A DNA stretch of 36,422 nt, from positions 1-36,422 of the forward strand of contig JAGSGJ010000022.1 in the NCBI GenBank assembly GCA_023955225.1, in the 5' to 3' direction. The position numbers were made by a program, and so were the translations under genes. Each line of letters begins with the position of its first letter. Position 1 is the stretch's first letter. The DNA comes from Sulfurovum sp. GTDB lineage: Bacteria > Campylobacterota > Campylobacteria > Campylobacterales > Sulfurovaceae. The notes beneath the pieces are model-generated. The model worked only from the letters and a program-made list of their open reading frames with translations. It was not told the origin of the DNA and did no database searches. Below, one piece after another: positions 17,758 to 26,300 of the stretch.

Positions 17758-18924
17758 ATGCTTTCAGATCGTATACAAACACTTTCTCCATCACTTACTA
17801 TTGCCATCTCTTCACTTGCGCGTGATTTAAAAGCACAAGGCAAGGACATTATTTCTTTCTCTGCTGGGGAACCAGACTTTGGTACACCCCAACGCATCAA
17901 AGATGAGGCTATTAAAGCGATCAATGATGGGTTTACTCAATACACTGCCGTACCAGGCATACCAGAGCTTTTAGAAGCTGTAGCAGCCAAACTTAAAAGA
18001 GACAATGGTCTTGACTATGCACCTTCAGATATCATCGTAAGTAATGGTGCGAAACAGTCACTTTTTAACCTGTTCCAAGCTGTACTAAACGAAGGTGAAG
18101 AAGTTATCATCCCTGCGCCATACTGGGTAACATATCCTGAACTGGTCAAATATGCAGGTGCCGTACCGGTTGTTATAGAGACAGATGAGATCGGTGGATT
18201 TAAGATCACTGCTGAGCAACTCAGAGCTTCTATTACACCTAAAACAAAAATGATTATCTTGACGACACCATCGAACCCTACTGGTTCTGTCTATTCAGAA
18301 TCTGAACTTCGCTCACTTGCTGAAGTACTTGAGGGAACAGATATCATCGTAGCAAGTGATGAAATGTATGAGAAGCTTGTCTATGACATTGACTTTGTTG
18401 CAGCTGCAAGCATCAGTGAAGATATGTACCAAAGAACTGTAACTATCAATGGTCTGAGTAAATCTGTAGCGATGACAGGATGGCGTTTTGGGTACTTGGC
18501 TACACCAAACAAAGAGCTCATAGCTGCTATGAACAAGCTACAGAGTCAAAGTACATCGAACATCAACTCTATCACGCAAAAGGCAGCTATTCCTGCCCTG
18601 CTTGGTGAAGTAGATACAGAGATAGAACAAATGAGAAGAGCCTTTGAAGGGAGAGCAGATGAAGCGGTTAAACTCTTTAATGACATTAACGGTCTTTCTG
18701 TACTTAAACCGCAGGGTGCATTTTACCTCTTTGTAAATATCAAGGATATCTCAAATGACTCTATAGAATTTTGTAAAGAGTTACTTCAAGAAACTGGTGT
18801 TGCCGTAGTTCCAGGTATAGGTTTTGGGTCTGAAGGGTACTTTAGATTTTCGTTTGCTACAGACATCACAACGATCCGTGAAGGTATCAGACGTATTGAA
18901 AAGTTTGTACAGAGTAAAAAGTAA
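17758..18924 (+). CDS. aspB: Aspartate aminotransferase (class I/II, subgroup Ib)
   Basis: This fold-type I PLP aminotransferase interconverts aspartate/2-oxoglutarate and oxaloacetate/glutamate. Seen in its 388 residues are SFSAGEPDFGTP (about 35-46) with the substrate-side GEPDF, SNGAKQSL (phosphate contacts), TTPSNPTGS (about 175-183), the PLP lysine K235 in NGLSKSVAMTGWRFGY, and the carboxylate-binding arginine in YFRFSF near residue 363. The motifs fit the Thermus/Bacillus-type AspAT; other amino acids may also be accepted. A hairpin terminator follows. Confidence 0.92.
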   Translation: MLSDRIQTLSPSLTIAISSLARDLKAQGKDIISFSAGEPDFGTPQRIKDEAIKAINDGFTQYTAVPGIPELLEAVAAKLKRDNGLDYAPSDIIVSNGAKQSLFNLFQAVLNEGEEVIIPAPYWVTYPELVKYAGAVPVVIETDEIGGFKITAEQLRASITPKTKMIILTTPSNPTGSVYSESELRSLAEVLEGTDIIVASDEMYEKLVYDIDFVAAASISEDMYQRTVTINGLSKSVAMTGWRFGYLATPNKELIAAMNKLQSQSTSNINSITQKAAIPALLGEVDTEIEQMRRAFEGRADEAVKLFNDINGLSVLKPQGAFYLFVNIKDISNDSIEFCKELLQETGVAVVPGIGFGSEGYFRFSFATDITTIREGIRRIEKFVQSKK

Positions 18925-18942
18925 AACTCTTTTTACACTTTG

Positions 18943-18963
18943 GACCAAGATACTTTCTTGGTC
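18943..18963 (+). terminator. Probable terminator after the aspartate aminotransferase
   Basis: GACCAAGA and TCTTGGTC form a perfect 8-bp stem with loop TACTT, 18 bp after the stop. The next 15 bases are T-rich (TCATTTAACTTTT) rather than a pure run. It lies between convergent genes and may serve both. Confidence 0.55.
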
Positions 18964-18978
18964 TCATTTAACTTTTAA

Positions 18979-19536
18979 CTACTTTTTCTTCTTTGTCATA
19001 TTTTCCAGAACAAACCATACAATACCTATAATACTAAACAAGATCACTGGTGCTATCCATGGGTTTATCTTGATATATTCAAACACTGCGATGATGGCCT
19101 CGCTTGAATAATACGCACTCAATCCTATCGTCAATACAAATACGATAGAGGCAAAAATGTTATAAAACGCAAACTTCCTAAAGTCATACTTTGAAAGTGC
19201 CATAGAAAGAGGTACAAGGGTTTTTATACCGTACAGGAATTTCTGTATAAAAATAGCCGCTATCCCATACTTACGCATAATGAGTGTAGCAAGGGCTATT
19301 TTACGTTTATGTTTTGCAAAGTAAGGCTGAATCTCTTTTTTCTGGTATTTCCCCAGATAAAACAGAAACATATCTCCCAAATAATTAGAGACGGTTGCTA
19401 CAGCTAAAGCTGTCGTCAGATCCATCTTCCCCATAAAAGAAAATACACCTGCAGCGGCAACGATGAACAGCGAACCGCCAAATGCAAAAAATGCTACAGC
19501 CAAGTAACCCCAAGTCTCCAAAGAACCAAAATCCAT
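18979..19536 (-). CDS. DedA-family (VTT domain) membrane protein
   Basis: This 185-residue inner-membrane protein has the DedA/VTT layout: a first helix with FFAFGGSLFIVAAAG, the hydrophilic middle LFYLGKYQKKEIQPYF, the conserved block FIQKFLYGIKTLVPLSMAL (usually F-x-R-F-x-P-G-x-R) and further helices to a polylysine end. DedA proteins are linked to undecaprenyl-phosphate or phospholipid flipping and proton-gradient-dependent drug tolerance. The usual arginine of FxRF is lysine here. ATG 19536 (MDFGSLETW) is chosen because AGGA lies just upstream; 25 further open codons would run into the divergent promoter. Confidence 0.82.
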   Translation of the reverse strand: MDFGSLETWGYLAVAFFAFGGSLFIVAAAGVFSFMGKMDLTTALAVATVSNYLGDMFLFYLGKYQKKEIQPYFAKHKRKIALATLIMRKYGIAAIFIQKFLYGIKTLVPLSMALSKYDFRKFAFYNIFASIVFVLTIGLSAYYSSEAIIAVFEYIKINPWIAPVILFSIIGIVWFVLENMTKKKK

Positions 19537-19572
19537 AAAAAATCCTAAAAATATAATTAAAGAATCATATCT

Positions 19573-19598
19573 AAAATAAGTTAACCCAAAATAAGTTA
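19573..19598. repeat. Direct repeat AAAATAAGTTA x2 in the divergent DedA/AEC promoter region
   Basis: The 11-mer AAAATAAGTTA occurs at 19573-19583 and 19588-19598, a period of 15 bp. The second copy runs into the TATAAT of the carrier gene. The position suits an operator pair or a small slippage duplication. Confidence 0.45.
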
Positions 19599-19602
19599 TA
19601 AT
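19597..19602 (+). promoter_or_regulatory. -10 element immediately before the AEC carrier start
   Basis: TATAAT at 19597-19602 is only 7 bases before the ATG at 19610. Transcription would begin at or within one or two bases of the start codon, and no Shine-Dalgarno sequence is visible, so the mRNA may be leaderless. Confidence 0.5.
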
Positions 19603-19609
19603 CCTTCTC

Positions 19610-20524
19610 ATGATTGAAACACTAATGAGTATACTCTTTGTCTATGTCTTCATACTTTTAGGCTATATGTCCAAACGCATCTTCAAAGAAGAGATGCATA
19701 CCAAAACACTTACACTAATGTCTGTCTACTTTTTACAGCCCTTTGTGACCATTTGGGGGTTCAGCACTGCTAAGTTGCATACAGAACATATTTATGTCCC
19801 TCTGATCTATCTTGCGATAATCCTTGCACTACTGCTTCCCACGATAGTGCTCAGTAAACTAATATTTACAAATATAAAAGACCGTGCTATCTTCTCCATT
19901 GCAGGGTTTGTAGGGAATACAGGTAACATCGGCATCCCTTTAGGTATTGCTCTCTTTGGAGAAGCATCTGTCATCTATACCACCCTCATCAATATCGCCA
20001 ATGTTTTTGTCGTCTACATCATCGGTGTGTATATCTACTCACGAGGTTCATTCAGTATAAAAGACTCCCTCTTCAATATTATAAAGATACCTATCATCCC
20101 TGCTTCTCTTATTGCCATATTAATTAATATATACGATATACCTCTAAGCTCTCAGATAGAAGAATTTTTCAAAATGGGTGCCTACGCCGGTATTGTCTTG
20201 CAACTCTTTTTACTTGGTACCTTTTTGCAAGGCATCAGAATCAAAGAGTTGCACCCAAAACTTTTTATAGGAACCATAAGCCAAAAGTTCATCATCCTTC
20301 CTTTGGCTACCGCTGTCATACTTTCCTTTACGAACCTGCCACTTTTTGTGCAAGGTGTGATATTTATGGAGATGATGGTACCTCTTGCTGTTGCCAACAT
20401 CAACCTGGCTTCTTTGTATAACTGTAAGCCTAAGGATGTTACTTCTCTTATATTGCTTAGTACCCTACTCTTTATTCCTCTTCTTTTTGGCTTGAGTTAT
20501 GTTATAAATCGCTACTATTTGTGA
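19610..20524 (+). CDS. AEC-family transporter (auxin efflux carrier-type permease)
   Basis: This 304-residue protein of about ten membrane helices shows the AEC two-halves pattern: ILLGYMSKRIF in the first helix pair, the unwound-helix motif FVGNTGNIGIPLGIALFGE (about 101-119), and the C-terminal MEMMVPLAVANINLASLYN (about 255-273) with its conserved A-x-x-N. AEC carriers export or import small organic anions such as malate or malonate; substrate is not predictable. The second methionine (19625) is an alternative start. The gene is divergent from DedA and ends in TGA that abuts a candidate promoter for the next transcript. Confidence 0.88.
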   Translation: MIETLMSILFVYVFILLGYMSKRIFKEEMHTKTLTLMSVYFLQPFVTIWGFSTAKLHTEHIYVPLIYLAIILALLLPTIVLSKLIFTNIKDRAIFSIAGFVGNTGNIGIPLGIALFGEASVIYTTLINIANVFVVYIIGVYIYSRGSFSIKDSLFNIIKIPIIPASLIAILINIYDIPLSSQIEEFFKMGAYAGIVLQLFLLGTFLQGIRIKELHPKLFIGTISQKFIILPLATAVILSFTNLPLFVQGVIFMEMMVPLAVANINLASLYNCKPKDVTSLILLSTLLFIPLLFGLSYVINRYYL

Positions 20525-20552
20525 TAAAATAACCATATAACCTTTAGAGGAG
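20525..20552 (+). promoter_or_regulatory. -10-like element and strong ribosome site for the leader ORF
   Basis: TAAAAT at 20525-20530 directly follows the carrier's stop. AGAGGAG at 20546-20552 is an almost perfect Shine-Dalgarno, 5 bases before the ATG of a 14-codon ORF. This is the strongest ribosome site in the area, yet it serves the short ORF and not the dehydrogenase. Confidence 0.55.
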
Positions 20553-20557
20553 TTTTC

Positions 20558-20602
20558 ATGTTAAGAATTAAAATTCAAAGCAAGCGAGGCACTAAATGCT
20601 GA
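20558..20602 (+). CDS. 14-residue basic leader ORF overlapping the carboxynorspermidine dehydrogenase start
   Basis: ATG 20558 to TGA 20602 encodes MLRIKIQSKRGTKC, with five Lys/Arg among 14 residues. It has a canonical ribosome site and its stop lies 2-4 bases inside the next gene (ATGCTGA), so ribosomes finishing it stand on the dehydrogenase start. The dehydrogenase frame is closed by a stop at 20593-20595, so this is not an N-terminal extension. The dehydrogenase has its own weaker GAGG at 20586-20589, which lies within this ORF. It may be a coupling or sensing leader peptide; no homologue is known to me. Confidence 0.5.
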   Translation: MLRIKIQSKRGTKC

Positions 20603-21837
20603 ATCGTACTAAAAAAACCCTTATCATCGGTGCTGGTGGTGTCGGAAATGTTGTTGCTTTTAAGTGTGCTATGAATGCTGATACTTTTGGAGAGATCACA
20701 CTGGCAAGCCGTACTGTCAGTAAATGTGACACGATTGCTGCGAATGTCAAAGAACGTACAGGCGTTGAGTTAACAACTTCACAAGTTGATGCAGATTCTG
20801 TACCTGAGCTCATAGAACTCATTACAAAGACGGCTGCAAGCATCGTCATTAATGTGGCGCTTCCTTACCAAGACCTTACTATCATGGATGCCTGTCAACA
20901 TTGTTGCGTAGATTATCTGGACACAGCAAACTATGAGCATCCCGATACTGCGAAGTTCGAGTACGAAGAACAATGGGCAAGAGACGAAGAGTTTAGAAAA
21001 ACAAATATCATGGGACTTCTTGGATCCGGGTTTGATCCTGGAGCAACCAATGTCTTCTGTGCCTATGCACAAAAACACTATTTTGACGAGATACACACCA
21101 TAGACATACTTGACTGTAATGCGGGCGATCATGGTTATCCTTTTGCAACCAACTTCAACCCTGAGATTAATCTTCGTGAAGTTTCTGCTAAAGGTCGATA
21201 TTGGCATAAAAACGATGCTGGACAAGGGGAGTGGATAGAGACAGAGCCTATGGCCATAAAACAAGTATGGGATTATCCTGAAGTGGGGCCAAAAGACAGT
21301 TACCTGCTTTACCATGAAGAGATGGAGAGTTTAGTCAAACATATCAAAGGACTCAAAAGAATCAGGTTCTTTATGACCTTTGGAGAGAGTTACCTTACGC
21401 ATTTGAAATGTCTTGAAAATGTAGGAATGTTAGGCATACAAGAAGTAGAACACAAAGGGCAAAAGATCGTTCCTATGGAATTCCTCTCTACCCTGCTTCC
21501 AGACCCTGCAAGTTTAGGTCCGCGAACCAAAGGGAAAACGAACATTGGTATCTTTGCCAAAGGGATTAAAGACGGTAAAGAGAGAACTGTCTATATTTAC
21601 CAGGTTTCTGACCATGAAAAATGTTATGCAGAAGTGATGAGCCAAGGTGTGAGTTACACAACAGGCGTACCAGCTATGATAGGTGCAAAACTCATGCTTG
21701 AAGGTAAATGGGAAGGTAAAGGTGTCTTCAATATGGAAGAGTTTGATCCTGATCCGTTTATGGAAGAGATGAACAAACAGGGCTTGCCTTGGCAGGTGAT
21801 GGAACTTGAAGCTGATGAAACACGATTAGTGCCCTAA
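20596..21837 (+). CDS. Carboxynorspermidine/carboxyspermidine dehydrogenase (saccharopine dehydrogenase family)
   Basis: CASDH condenses putrescine or diaminopropane with aspartate semialdehyde and reduces the imine with NADPH, giving carboxyspermidine or carboxynorspermidine. A decarboxylase (CANSDC) then completes the polyamine. The 413-residue protein has the Rossmann motif IIGAGGVGNVVAFKCA (about 10-25), then blocks seen in this subfamily: DYLDTANYEHPDTAKFEYE, GLLGSGFDPGATNVF, LDCNAGDHGYPFATNFNPE and the C-terminal DPDPFMEEMNKQGLPW. These separate it from true lysine-pathway saccharopine dehydrogenases. The decarboxylase gene is not in the window. It leads a run of four same-strand genes. 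Confidence 0.9.
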   Translation: MLNRTKKTLIIGAGGVGNVVAFKCAMNADTFGEITLASRTVSKCDTIAANVKERTGVELTTSQVDADSVPELIELITKTAASIVINVALPYQDLTIMDACQHCCVDYLDTANYEHPDTAKFEYEEQWARDEEFRKTNIMGLLGSGFDPGATNVFCAYAQKHYFDEIHTIDILDCNAGDHGYPFATNFNPEINLREVSAKGRYWHKNDAGQGEWIETEPMAIKQVWDYPEVGPKDSYLLYHEEMESLVKHIKGLKRIRFFMTFGESYLTHLKCLENVGMLGIQEVEHKGQKIVPMEFLSTLLPDPASLGPRTKGKTNIGIFAKGIKDGKERTVYIYQVSDHEKCYAEVMSQGVSYTTGVPAMIGAKLMLEGKWEGKGVFNMEEFDPDPFMEEMNKQGLPWQVMELEADETRLVP

Positions 21838-21852
21838 CAGTCAAGTGTAACT

Positions 21853-22608
21853 ATGGACTTTATACTTAAAAAAATCATCTCTATGTTCTTGATGCCTCTG
21901 CCTATTGGGGTGTTGTTCATCATAGTTGCATTAATATTAATTCATATTAATAAAATAAAAAGAGCAAAACCCATGCTCACACTAAGCATAGTGTGGTTTT
22001 TTATATTTTCATATGCACCTGTTGCCAACATACTCTTACATAGCATAGAATCCAATAACCCAACCCTACATACTGCCCCTAAAAATATCAAATATATCTA
22101 TGTTCTAGGTGGAGGTCACCATACAGATGAAAGTTTACCCATTACTTCTCAGGTAGTTGAAACATCTGTTGTTAGATTAAATGAAGGTATACGTCTTTAT
22201 GAGCAATTAGATAGAAATGCAAAGATCATCGTTTCAGGATATCATGGTCTATATGATACGACAGAACATGCTGTGATGCAAAAAAAATTAGCCATATCCC
22301 TCGGTGTCACTAAAGAAGATATCATTTTACATCTAGGGACTAAAGATACTCAAGAAGAAGCAAAAGCAGGTAAGAAATTATTGGCAGATGAACCATTCAT
22401 ATTGGTTACCTCAGCATCACATATGACACGTGCACTCAATTTCTTTACACATGAAGGACTTGATCCCATACCTGCACCAACCAATCACTTGGCAAGTATT
22501 CAACACCCAAACTATACTGATTTCTTTTCATCAGAAGCACTTACGAAATCTCGTATCGTATTTCACGAAGTGCTTGGTCTGATCTGGCAAAAGCTAAAAG
22601 GAATCTAA
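21853..22608 (+). CDS. DUF218 membrane-anchored protein (YdcF/ElyC/SanA type)
   Basis: The 251-residue product has two N-terminal membrane segments (about 8-30 and 38-60), then a DUF218 alpha/beta domain. The domain contains YVLGGGHHTDE, RLNEGIRLYEQL, KIIVSGYHG, EDIILHLGTKDTQEEA and ILVTSASHMTRALNFF, with the conserved S-x-x-H-x-x-R-A pattern. ElyC/SanA relatives act in envelope maintenance and lipid-carrier metabolism; the reaction is not established. It begins 15 bp after CASDH without a clear ribosome site and its stop overlaps the next ATG by one base. Confidence 0.85.
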   Translation: MDFILKKIISMFLMPLPIGVLFIIVALILIHINKIKRAKPMLTLSIVWFFIFSYAPVANILLHSIESNNPTLHTAPKNIKYIYVLGGGHHTDESLPITSQVVETSVVRLNEGIRLYEQLDRNAKIIVSGYHGLYDTTEHAVMQKKLAISLGVTKEDIILHLGTKDTQEEAKAGKKLLADEPFILVTSASHMTRALNFFTHEGLDPIPAPTNHLASIQHPNYTDFFSSEALTKSRIVFHEVLGLIWQKLKGI

Positions 22609-23315
22609 TGCAGTTTACCGGTTTTCCCAAAGAAGGTCTTGACTTCCTGGACAACATCATCATTAATAACTCTAAAGAGTGGCTTGATGACCATAAAGAC
22701 GAGTATGAAAAATACATCCTTGCACCCAATAAATTCTATATAGAAGAGATGGGTGAGCATTTACAGATACTTGTACCTTCTATTCATGCCATTCCTAAAG
22801 TCAACAAATCACTCTTTCGTATCTATCGTGATGCCAGATTTCATAGACTTGATCCCATCAAAGAGCGTATAGGCATTATCTTTTGGCAGGGTGCGACACA
22901 CCGTATGCAAAGCAGTTCTTTCTATATGCATTATGATCCTTTTGAAATATTTGTTGCTACAGGTATACGCAACTTTAAAGCACCCCTGCTTGCTACCTAC
23001 AGAGAGTACATCAAAAATGATGCAAAAAGAGAATCACTACATCACATATTAGAGGAACTAAAAAGAAAAGGCTACACTATTCCTGAGCCCCAATTCAAAC
23101 GTTACCCTTTAGGCTTGGATAAAGATGACAAATATGCCTACCTTTATCTCTATGGTGCCATGTATGCGTATACGGTATTTCCACCCGATGAAATATTTCA
23201 CTCTGAAGCCATCATAGAGAGGAACTTTAAAATCTATGAAGATATGCTCGACCTGCACCAATGGGTCTATGAACTTACTTGTGTTATAGAAAACTCACAA
23301 GAGGATTTCTGCTAA
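22608..23315 (+). CDS. DUF2461 domain-containing protein
   Basis: This 235-residue cytoplasmic protein matches DUF2461 in its order of motifs: N-terminal FPKEGLDFLDNIIINNSKEW, then RIYRDARFHRLDPIKERIG (the family's R-D-x-R-F motif), SSFYMHYDP, and RYPLGLDKDDKYAYLYLYGAM further on. The function of the family is unknown. It overlaps the DUF218 gene (TAATG), so it belongs to the same transcript. Confidence 0.88.
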   Translation: MQFTGFPKEGLDFLDNIIINNSKEWLDDHKDEYEKYILAPNKFYIEEMGEHLQILVPSIHAIPKVNKSLFRIYRDARFHRLDPIKERIGIIFWQGATHRMQSSSFYMHYDPFEIFVATGIRNFKAPLLATYREYIKNDAKRESLHHILEELKRKGYTIPEPQFKRYPLGLDKDDKYAYLYLYGAMYAYTVFPPDEIFHSEAIIERNFKIYEDMLDLHQWVYELTCVIENSQEDFC

Positions 23316-23360
23316 ACTATACTATTCAAATCCATCAATAAATATGACAGGGAAAAGTAC

Positions 23361-26300
23361 ATGAGATCACTTTTTAAAATCGCTGGATTTACACCTTATA
23401 TACTTATCATCATACTTAATGCAATGACAGATCTGGGACATAAGATCATTCTTCAAAATACTATTTTTAAAGCCTATGAAGGTCCGGAACTCATTATACT
23501 TACTGCCATAGTTAATGCTTTGATCCTTCTACCTTTTATCTTCCTCTTCTCTCCAGCAGGATTCATCTCTGACAAATACCCTAAAACAATGGTCATAGAG
23601 TACACATCTATGGCTGCCATTGGAATCACTACGATGATACTACTCTCTTATACTATGGGCTGGTTTTGGTTCGCATTTGTTTTAACCTTTGTTCTGGCGG
23701 CACAAAGTGCGATCTATTCACCTGCAAAGTATGGACTGATCAAAGAGATGACCGGTAATGAAAAATTGGCTGAGGCAAATGCTTTAGTACAGGCTGTGAC
23801 CATCGCTTCTATCCTTGCAGGTGCAGTGATCTATTCTATCTTCTTTGAGAACCTGCTTCAAGATGCCAGCACTCTTCCTTCAGAGATACTCACATACATT
23901 GCTCCTGTGGGCTATTTGCTTATAGGAGCTAGTACCGTAGAGTACCTTTTGGCCAGACGACTGGTAAAGAAGTTCAAGGCTGTTGATATAGACGAAAGCA
24001 TGACCTTTGAACCTAAAGAGTATAAGAACTTCTCTTATTTAAAACAGAATCTTTCTGTCATCAAACAAAACCAAACGATCTGGTTAAGTATCATCGGACT
24101 CTCTATACTTTGGGGTGTTTCACAAGTCGTCTTAGCTATATTTGGAGAACATCTCAAAAGCACACTGGGCATCACCAATACCATCACAGCACAAGGTCTT
24201 CTGTCACTAGCTGGTGTAGGAATGATACTGGGTTCCATAGTTGCAGGACGTGTGAGTAAAAACTACATAGAAACGGGCATCATACCTCTTGGAAGTCTGG
24301 GTGTGGCGCTTTCACTCTACATGATCCCTTCTCTTAACTCTATATGGTCATTGGGTACAGCCATTTTATCTTTTGGTTTCTTTTCAGGCCTTTTCATTGT
24401 TCCACTCAATGCGATGATCCAGTTTGCTTCACCTCATAATATACTGGGTAAAGTCCTCGCGGGCAATAACTTTATGCAAAATGTAAGTATGTTCCTCTTT
24501 CTAATTTTAACTGCTATTTTTGGATACTTTGAATTCTCTTCCATAGGACTGTTTTACATTATATCTACCATCGCTTTCATAGGTATGGTATATACTTTTA
24601 TCAAGTTACCCCAGTCACTCATTCGTTATCTAGTTCGTATGATCGTAGGAATGAAATACAGCCTTCACGTAGAGGGTCTTAAACACATCCCCTCAGATAA
24701 AGGCATACTGCTTTTAGGAAACCACGTATCATTTTTAGACTGGGCTATCTTACAAATGGCATACCCTAAACAGATACGTTTTGTGATAGAAAGAGCTTAC
24801 TATGAAAAGTGGTACATCAAACCGTTTTTAGACTTTTTTGGGGTCATACCCATCTCCAGTAAAGGAAGCAAAAGTGCATTGACCAAAGTGACTGAAGCAC
24901 TCAATCGTGGTGAGACAGTAGCACTTTTTCCAGAAGGGCATCTCTCACGTAACGGACATTTAGGTGTCTTCCAAAGAGGTTTTGAAATGGCAACAAAAGA
25001 GGTAGAAGATGCCGTGATCGTACCTTTTTATCTCAGAGGACTTTGGGAAGGCACCTTCTCTTGCGCATCAACAAAAATGAAACGAAACAAGAGTAAAGAC
25101 ATCACTGTAAGTTTTTCAGAAGCTATTCATATTCACTCCACGGCTTCACAGGTCAAGAAATCTGTATTTGATCTCTCTGTGCAAAGCTGGAAGCATTATG
25201 CCGAGTCTTTACCCTCCCTGCAAAACGCATGGATACGCTCAGCTAAAAATGTAGGTAACAGACTTTGCATAGCTGACTCAACAGGTGTAGTACTGAATGG
25301 TCATAGATTTATTACAGGCACAGTATTGATGGCAGCATCACTCAAACCGAAAGTAAAAGAGAGTCAAAATATAGGTCTTATTTTACCCACCTCTGCAGCA
25401 GGTTCTCTGGGGAATATGGCTTTGCTTACACTGGGGAAAACTATCGTGAACCTAAACTATTCCAGTGGAGAAGAGAGCCTCTTGCATGCATTAAAGGTAG
25501 CCGACATCACTAAAGTTGTTGCGTCAAAAAAATTTATAACAAAACTCAAAGCTAAGGGTTTTGATATGACGAATGTACTTCAAGATGTTGACGTCATCTA
25601 TCTTGACGAGATCAAAGAAGATATGAGTAAAACCAAAGGACTCTTCACACTTATGCTGGTCAAGGTATTACCAGTATGGTTACTGAGTCTGTTATTTATC
25701 AAAAACACTCATGCACATGACACGGCAGCGATACTCTTTTCCAGTGGAAGTGAAGGTACCCCAAAAGGCATAGAGTTAAGCCATACAAACATGATGGGTA
25801 ACATCAAACAGACCACTACCCTGCTCAATCCAACAGATGATGATGTGATGTTAGGGACCTTGCCTATTTTCCATTCCTTTGGATTAACGGTCACTACACT
25901 CTTACCGCTTATAGAAGGTATCCCTGTTGCTTCTCATCCAGATCCTACAGATGGATTGGGTATAGGGAAAATGGCTGCAAAATACGAAGCAACCATACTC
26001 TTTGCTACAGGAACGTTCCTTAGACTCTACACAAGAAATCGTAAACTTATCCCTCTTATGTTCAGGCACTTACGCATGGTGGTAGCAGGTGCAGAAAAAC
26101 TGCCTATGGAGATACGTGATGAGTTTAAAAAGAAATTTGGTCATGATATCTATGAAGGCTATGGTGCAACAGAGACTACTCCGGTAGCTTCTTGTAATAT
26201 ATCTGATGTACTCATGCTAGACTCATGGAAACCACAAATAGGTCACAAGATAGGTACTGTGGGCCTTCCTCTGCCAGGATCTGCTTTCCGCATCGTTGAC

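Noticed and set aside
20779..21315. 178-codon open frame antisense to the carboxynorspermidine dehydrogenase gene
   Set aside because: Complement of a well-supported conserved gene, without promoter or ribosome site.
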